Source: Kitasatospora xanthocidica (GTDB taxonomy: Bacteria; Actinomycetota; Actinomycetes; Streptomycetales; Streptomycetaceae). Taken from it: DNA of 64,000 nt. The notes below the pieces were generated by a model. The model saw nothing but the letters and a program-made list of their open reading frames with translations, did not search any database and had not been told where the DNA came from. The stretch is from contig NZ_BNBY01000019.1 of NCBI RefSeq assembly GCF_014656195.1, forward strand, positions 62,722 through 126,721, written 5' to 3'. How positions within the stretch are numbered: position 1 is the first letter of the stretch; every line of letters starts with the position of its first letter. Positions 60,240 to 64,000 of this stretch are shown here, in pieces. The position numbers and the translations under genes were made by a program.

Positions 60240-61172
60240 TCAGGACTCCCCGGGTTCGTCGGTGGCGGTGGGCGCGGCGGGCTCGGCGGGCGGCGCGGCG
60301 GGCTCCGCAGGCCGCGCGATGGTGACGTCGACGGGCCCGGGCGCGGCCGTGGACTCCCAGCGGCAGCCGTGGCCGGTCGGGCCGTGGGTGAGCCGGTGCG
60401 CGGGCCGGTAGCCCTTGGCGCGGATGTTGGCGGACAGCGCCTCGGTGCAGTAGGTGCAGGGCGAGGCGAGGGTCAGCCGGACGCCCGAGCGCCGGGCCTT
60501 CTCCCGGTAGTCCCAGATCGCGCAGTGCGTGATGGTGAGCGCGGCGTGCTCGGGGCCGGGTGCCGCATCGTCGTCGAACTCGTAGTCCGAGCCGTACAGT
60601 TCGGCCTGCCGGGCGATCCGGTGGATCGGGTCGGCGGCGCCCCGGCCGTGGTCGGGCTCGACCTCGCGGTGCACCTCGGCGTTGGACCGGGCCCATTCCC
60701 CCAGCACCTCCTCGCCGTAGCGCAGGACGAGGAAGCGTTCCATCAGCGCCTGGTCGCGGAAGAACACCCGCTGCCACTCGACGGCCGGGGCGTCCGGCAC
60801 GGGCAGGTCGGCGAAGAGCTCGGACTGCAGGACGAACCAGTCGGTGAGGTGCAGTTCGTCGCCCCGGGACACCAGGTACCGGGTCAGCCCGGCCTCGGCC
60901 TCGTGCAGCCGCTGCCGCCAGAGCGCGGACCGCTCGGCGTCCGACATCGCGCGGTACGGGGACCTCGGCTGCTCCACCCCGGGGCCCGGTCGGCTCGTGG
61001 CGGCGGCCAGCACCGCCGTGCGCGGGCCGGTCTCGCCACCCGGCCGGCCACCGGCACCGGCCCCGGCACTGGTCCCGGCCCCAGCACCGGCACCGGCACC
61101 GGCACCGGCACCGGCACCGGCACCGGTCGGACTGCCGGTCGGAGCGCCGGTCCCGTCGGACACACCCCCCAT
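60240..61172 (-). CDS. Unknown protein with a Cys/His-rich C-terminal domain
   Basis: A 310-residue protein that opens the operon. Residues 17-41 are an almost pure Gly-Ala repeat from a GGTGCC-type DNA repeat. From about residue 70 the sequence is structured: MSDAERSALWRQRLHEAEAGL, DWFVLQSELFADLP, WQRVFFRDQALMERFLVL. The C-terminal part has H216-C217, C239-x2-C242 (ASPCTYCTEAL) and H263, H268, C270 (THGPTGHGCRWE), a likely metal- or heme-binding set. The final GHGCRWE is loosely reminiscent of V4R-type small-molecule domains. No family is firmly recognised. The ATG at 61172 follows GAAGGGAG. Confidence 0.7.
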   Translation of the reverse strand: MGGVSDGTGAPTGSPTGAGAGAGAGAGAGAGAGTSAGAGAGGRPGGETGPRTAVLAAATSRPGPGVEQPRSPYRAMSDAERSALWRQRLHEAEAGLTRYLVSRGDELHLTDWFVLQSELFADLPVPDAPAVEWQRVFFRDQALMERFLVLRYGEEVLGEWARSNAEVHREVEPDHGRGAADPIHRIARQAELYGSDYEFDDDAAPGPEHAALTITHCAIWDYREKARRSGVRLTLASPCTYCTEALSANIRAKGYRPAHRLTHGPTGHGCRWESTAAPGPVDVTIARPAEPAAPPAEPAAPTATDEPGES

Positions 61173-61439
61173 CGGGCCATCTCCCTTCGGCTGAACGATC
61201 CTTCGGACCGTCGTGTCGTCGTCGTTCCCGCCACGCTACGAAGCGGTCCGTGCACCCCGGTAGCCCCGAAAGGCGCCGGTCAGGGCGCCGATCGTCGCCG
61301 TGGGCATGCTCCGAAGGTCGCCCCGCGCGGCACCGGGGACGCGCCCCGGGCACGACGAGGAACGGGCCAGGGCACGACGAAGGGCGGGCCCCGCACACCG
61401 GCGGGACCCGCCCTCGGGCGGTGTGGACGGACGGAGGAC
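61173..61439. promoter_or_regulatory. Promoter region of the biosynthetic operon and terminator of the LuxR gene
   Basis: No gene. AGGGCGGG at 61381-61388 pairs with CCCGCCCT at 61407-61414, a likely terminator for the LuxR gene. The left part (about 61190-61260) must contain the promoter of the operon starting at 61172; no clear operator can be named. A short direct repeat GGGCACGACGA occurs twice near 61345-61385. Confidence 0.45.
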
Positions 61440-62396
61440 CTACCCGGCGAGCCCGTGCCGGTGGGCGTACAGCGCGGCGCGCAGCCGGTCGGGCTGCCCG
61501 ATCTTCCGCATCGCCTGGGTCAGGTGCTTCTTCACGGTGGCTTCGGCCAGGGCGAGTTCACGCCCGATCTCGGCGTTGCTCAGCCCCTGCCCGAGCTTGA
61601 CCAGCACCTCCCGCTCGCGCTCGGTCAGCCCGGCCTGCTGCGGTGGCAGCTCGCCGAGGTGGCGTGCGGGGGCCACCGCGTGGGTCCGGGCGGGCGGCGG
61701 GGCCGGCAGGAACACCGACCCGCCGGCCGCGACGAGTTGGACGGCGCCGATGATCCGCTCCCCGGCCAGGTCGAGCGGGAAGCACCCGCTGGCCCCGGCG
61801 AGCAGCATCCGGCTCGCCTCGGCGGTGGACTCGGCGCGGCGCAGCAGCAGGACCCGGGCGTCGGGCGCGCCGTCCGGTCCGCGCAGCGCCACCACGGCCG
61901 CCAGGTCCTCCTCCAGGCTCGCGCCGCGGCCGAGCAGGACGACGTCGGGGGCGACCCGGTGCACGGCGGCGACGGCGCGCAGCGGGTCGCCGGTGGAGCC
62001 GACCACCGTCAGTCCGGGCGCTGTGGCCAGCACGCTGCGCAGTCCGGCGCTGGTCACCGAGTTCCGCTCGACCAGGAACACCCGGGCGAGTCCGGTGCGG
62101 TCGCGCGGCCCGTCCACGCACATCGGGTGGCCGCAGTCGCAGCCGCCGTCGGCCCGGGCCGGGACGGGCTGGGCCGGTTCGGCCAGCAGCTGGTGACCGG
62201 CGATCAGGTCGAGCGGGTTGTCGATCTCGGCGTGCAGCCCGGCGACCGGCCCGGCGGAGGAGTCCCCGGCGGAGGAGTCCCTGGGGCCGGTGCCCGGGCC
62301 GGTGACCGGGCCGGTGCCGCCGCAGGCGCCGCGGCGGGCGGGGAGCCGGCGGCCGCGCGGGCCGGCCGGGGCGGCGAAGGTGCTCACTGCTGCCAT
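61440..62396 (-). CDS. Atypical NarL/LuxR-type regulator with a Cys/His motif
   Basis: A 318-residue regulator. After about 75 Gly/Pro-rich residues comes C86-x-C88-x-H90-x2-C93 (GGCDCGHPMC), then a degenerate receiver at about 105-225. In it the phospho-acceptor Asp is replaced by Gly (PDVVLLGRGAS, G156) and the acidic pocket is missing (FLVERNS). The LuxR helix-turn-helix is at about 255-315 (LTEREREVLVKLGQGLSNAE). It cannot be a standard phosphorylated regulator; the Cys/His cluster may bind metal or sense redox. It lies directly upstream of, and on the same strand as, the five-gene biosynthetic operon and probably controls it. The ATG start is chosen at 62396; a longer frame upstream is unsupported. 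Confidence 0.82.
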   Translation of the reverse strand: MAAVSTFAAPAGPRGRRLPARRGACGGTGPVTGPGTGPRDSSAGDSSAGPVAGLHAEIDNPLDLIAGHQLLAEPAQPVPARADGGCDCGHPMCVDGPRDRTGLARVFLVERNSVTSAGLRSVLATAPGLTVVGSTGDPLRAVAAVHRVAPDVVLLGRGASLEEDLAAVVALRGPDGAPDARVLLLRRAESTAEASRMLLAGASGCFPLDLAGERIIGAVQLVAAGGSVFLPAPPPARTHAVAPARHLGELPPQQAGLTEREREVLVKLGQGLSNAEIGRELALAEATVKKHLTQAMRKIGQPDRLRAALYAHRHGLAG

Positions 62397-63102
62397 CGGG
62401 CGCCTCCGGGAGCGGAGGCAGGACGTCTGTGGTCGGGCATGGCTTTGCGGTCCCCCTAGCTGGTGGCTGGTCGGCCCCGTGGACGCGGAGTGCGACTCGC
62501 TGTGCGACGCGCCGTGCGAACCGGGGTTCGGCACGGCCTTCGACGCGAGGTGCGAGGTGCGGGGCGTCCTGCGACGCTGCGCGCCGCGACGGGGATCGGC
62601 CGACGACGCGGACGGGCGTCGGGCGTGGATCCGGGTGAGGAGGGTGCGCCGACCGCGGCGGCTGTGGACCGGGGCGGTCAGCGCGTCACGCGCGGTCGAC
62701 ACAGCTCGTCGAAGCACCTGCGGTGCCACGAGCCGCCGATCCCGACCAAGGTGAAGTCGGTCCGCCGAATAGCCATGTGGGGAGCGTAGGTCCGGTTCCT
62801 TGTGCGGGTCAAGGAAAGGACCGGGTCCCGGTGCCCCGGGCAGCGGCGCTGCGGCCACCGCTGATGCTGTGACCTGAAGTAACAGCATCAGGAGCTGACT
62901 GGCTGTCCGGGCCGTCCGTCCGCAACGCTCCTCCAAGCGGCCGTGGCCGTCACGGCGGTGCCCCCCCTGACGCCCGGTGACGGCCGCCGCCCGCGTTCCG
63001 GACGCCCGTCGTTCCCGTGCCGAACACCCGGCCACGAGGCCCTGATGACGGCCCGCCACGCCCGACTTCCCCGGCCCCCTTGATCGAAGGAGCAGCAGCG
63101 CC
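62397..63102. promoter_or_regulatory. Long divergent intergenic region with two palindromes
   Basis: No gene is supported on either strand. TTCCTTG/CAAGGAA (62796-62816, spacer 7) and CTGATGCTGT/ACAGCATCAG (62861-62891, spacer 11) are perfect inverted repeats, likely operators or leader structures. A 32-residue minus-strand frame at 62678-62776 lacks a ribosome site. The region separates the LuxR gene from the ABC permease. Confidence 0.5.
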
Positions 63103-63171
63103 ATGCCCGCCCCGCCCCACCGGCCCGCCGCCGGCCCGCTCGGCGCCCCGCCCCGGAGGGCCGGCGGGTGA
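63103..63171 (+). CDS. Possible 22-residue leader coupled to the ABC permease
   Basis: An ATG behind GAAGGAG starts a Pro-rich 22-residue frame (MPAPPHRPAAG...) whose TGA overlaps the permease GTG (GTGA). It probably serves translational coupling. Confidence 0.35.
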   Translation: MPAPPHRPAAGPLGAPPRRAGG

Positions 63172-64000
63172 CCCGGTTCCTGTTGCGCCGCCTCCTGCTG
63201 GCCGTCCCCACGCTGTTCGGCGTCACCGCCGTCGTCTTCGCGACCGTGGCGCTCGTCCCCGGCGACCCGGTGGCCGCCTTCCTCGGCCCGGGCGCACCGC
63301 CCGAGGCCCGCCGGGAGCTCACCGAACGGCTCGGTCTGGACGAGCCGTTGCCCGTCCGCTACGTCGACTGGCTCGGCCACGCGCTCAACGGCGACCTCGG
63401 CACCTCCGTCGCGGGCCAGCGTCCGGTCGCCGACCTGCTGCTGCCGGCGCTCGGCCAGACGCTCACCCTGACCGCGGCCGCGTTCCTGCTGGTGCTGCTG
63501 GGCGGGGTGGCGCTCGGCGCGCTCGGCGCGCTGCGCCCGCGCGGCCCCGGCGGGCGGATCTCCGGCGCGCTGTCCACCCTCGCGGTGTCCGCCCCGCAGT
63601 ACTCGGTGGCCCTGCTGCTGATCGCCGTGTTCGCGGTCGGGCTGCGCTGGCTCCCGGCGGGCGGGACGAACGACGCCTTCGGGCCCGGCGGTCCGGCCGA
63701 TCTGGCCCGGCACCTGGTCCTGCCGGCGGTCGCGGCGGCGCTGGTGCCGCTCGGGCTCACCGCCCGGGTGTTCCGGGCCGCGCTGGGCACCGTCCTGGCC
63801 GGTGAGCTGGCCGACTCGCTGCGCGCCCGGGGTCTGCGCCCGGCGGCCGTGCTGCGGCACTGCGTGCACAACGCCTCGCCCGCGCTGCTGACCATCGGCG
63901 GGCTGCAACTCGCCTACCTGCTGGAGGGGGTGGTCTTCGTGGAGACCCTGTTCGCCTGGCCCGGCGTCGGCCGGCTGCTGTACGACGCGCTGACCGCCCG
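63168..64000 (+). CDS. ABC transporter permease, DppB-like (partial)
   Basis: The first 277 residues of a binding-protein-dependent permease: MTRFLLRRLLLAVPTLFGVT, the conserved LVPGDPVAAFLGPGA and LGLDEPLPVRYVDWL. The EAA-like loop is ELADSLRARGLRPAAVLRHCVHNASPALLT, whose core is RARGLRPAAVLRH, and the VVFVETLFAWPGVGRLLYDA segment is typical of DppB/OppB-type peptide or nickel importers. The gene runs off the right edge, where the partner permease and ATPase genes should follow. The GTG start follows GGAGGG and overlaps a small upstream frame. It is divergent from the LuxR gene and may or may not belong with the biosynthetic operon. Confidence 0.9.
   Translation, partial: MTRFLLRRLLLAVPTLFGVTAVVFATVALVPGDPVAAFLGPGAPPEARRELTERLGLDEPLPVRYVDWLGHALNGDLGTSVAGQRPVADLLLPALGQTLTLTAAAFLLVLLGGVALGALGALRPRGPGGRISGALSTLAVSAPQYSVALLLIAVFAVGLRWLPAGGTNDAFGPGGPADLARHLVLPAVAAALVPLGLTARVFRAALGTVLAGELADSLRARGLRPAAVLRHCVHNASPALLTIGGLQLAYLLEGVVFVETLFAWPGVGRLLYDALTA

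Noticed and set aside
61050-61130. GGTGCC-type tandem repeat considered as an operator array
   Set aside because: It lies inside the coding start of the unknown protein and encodes a Gly-Ala tract.
62678-62776. A 32-residue minus-strand frame ending LCRPRVTR, considered as a sulphur-type leader peptide
   Set aside because: It lacks a ribosome site, is on the wrong strand for the permease and does not match the leader pattern well.
1-64000. Many long open frames antisense to or overlapping real genes, some of several hundred residues
   Set aside because: They are Arg/Gly/Pro/Ala-rich, lack family motifs and mirror genes with strong third-position GC bias, so they are artefacts of composition.

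Overview
This is very GC-rich DNA with strong third-position G+C bias, frequent GTG starts, many start-stop overlaps and GC-rich hairpins. It has a dense mix of TetR/AraC/ArsR/XRE/LuxR regulators, secreted hydrolases, Hanks kinases and an ECF42-type sigma factor. Together these point to a streptomycete-like actinomycete (Streptomyces, Kitasatospora or a close relative). No rRNA, tRNA, intact transposase or CRISPR array was seen. The mixture of accessory genes, gene remnants and small regulator-plus-target cassettes fits a chromosomal arm rather than the core. All functions are assigned by reading the translated sequence; no database search was run.

Layout. 1-13.8 kb: small catabolic or detoxification cassettes. 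These are an Rrf2 regulator facing a NAD(P)-binding protein, a muconolactone-isomerase-like protein, a secreted VOC protein, an amidohydrolase/isochorismatase/DoxX/YoaK series, a SnoaL-like and NmrA-like pair with a TetR regulator, and an MBL hydrolase facing an AtzG-like/amidase pair followed by a TetR. 13.8-18.7 kb: a gene graveyard (chitin-binding fragment, frameshifted hydrolase fused to an SDR tail, F420-reductase-like tail) surrounding an intact DGPF/ECF42 pair and an SDR. 18.7-31.6 kb: a PAS-PAS-GAF-PP2C phosphatase, secreted and surface proteins, an AraC regulator, a secreted S15-type hydrolase, a Tat metallophosphatase-LamG protein and a Ser/Thr kinase. 31.7-38.6 kb: a truncated gltX start, an FAD-monooxygenase/MFS/TetR resistance-type cassette, and a TetR facing a second amidase.

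38.7-47.9 kb: an orphan Cas3-like helicase with a C-terminal HD nuclease, then a small secreted protein, an OmpR-type two-component system, a membrane Ser/Thr kinase and a lipoprotein-like peptidase. The last block carries four copies of a CTCA-N7-CTCA direct repeat (one imperfect) in front of its genes, which looks like a local regulon. 48-55.4 kb: an esterase, a class-C serine hydrolase, an ArsR regulator facing an alpha/beta hydrolase, an MFS exporter and a frameshifted MmyB-type XRE regulator.

55.4-64 kb: a tightly coupled minus-strand operon of a cysteine/histidine-rich unknown protein, asparagine synthetase, flavin reductase, HpaB-type flavin monooxygenase and methyltransferase. It is preceded by an atypical LuxR regulator with a Cys/His motif, and a DppB-type ABC permease runs divergently off the right edge. 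This is the best candidate for an undescribed small biosynthetic pathway; the orphan Cas3 is the second candidate.
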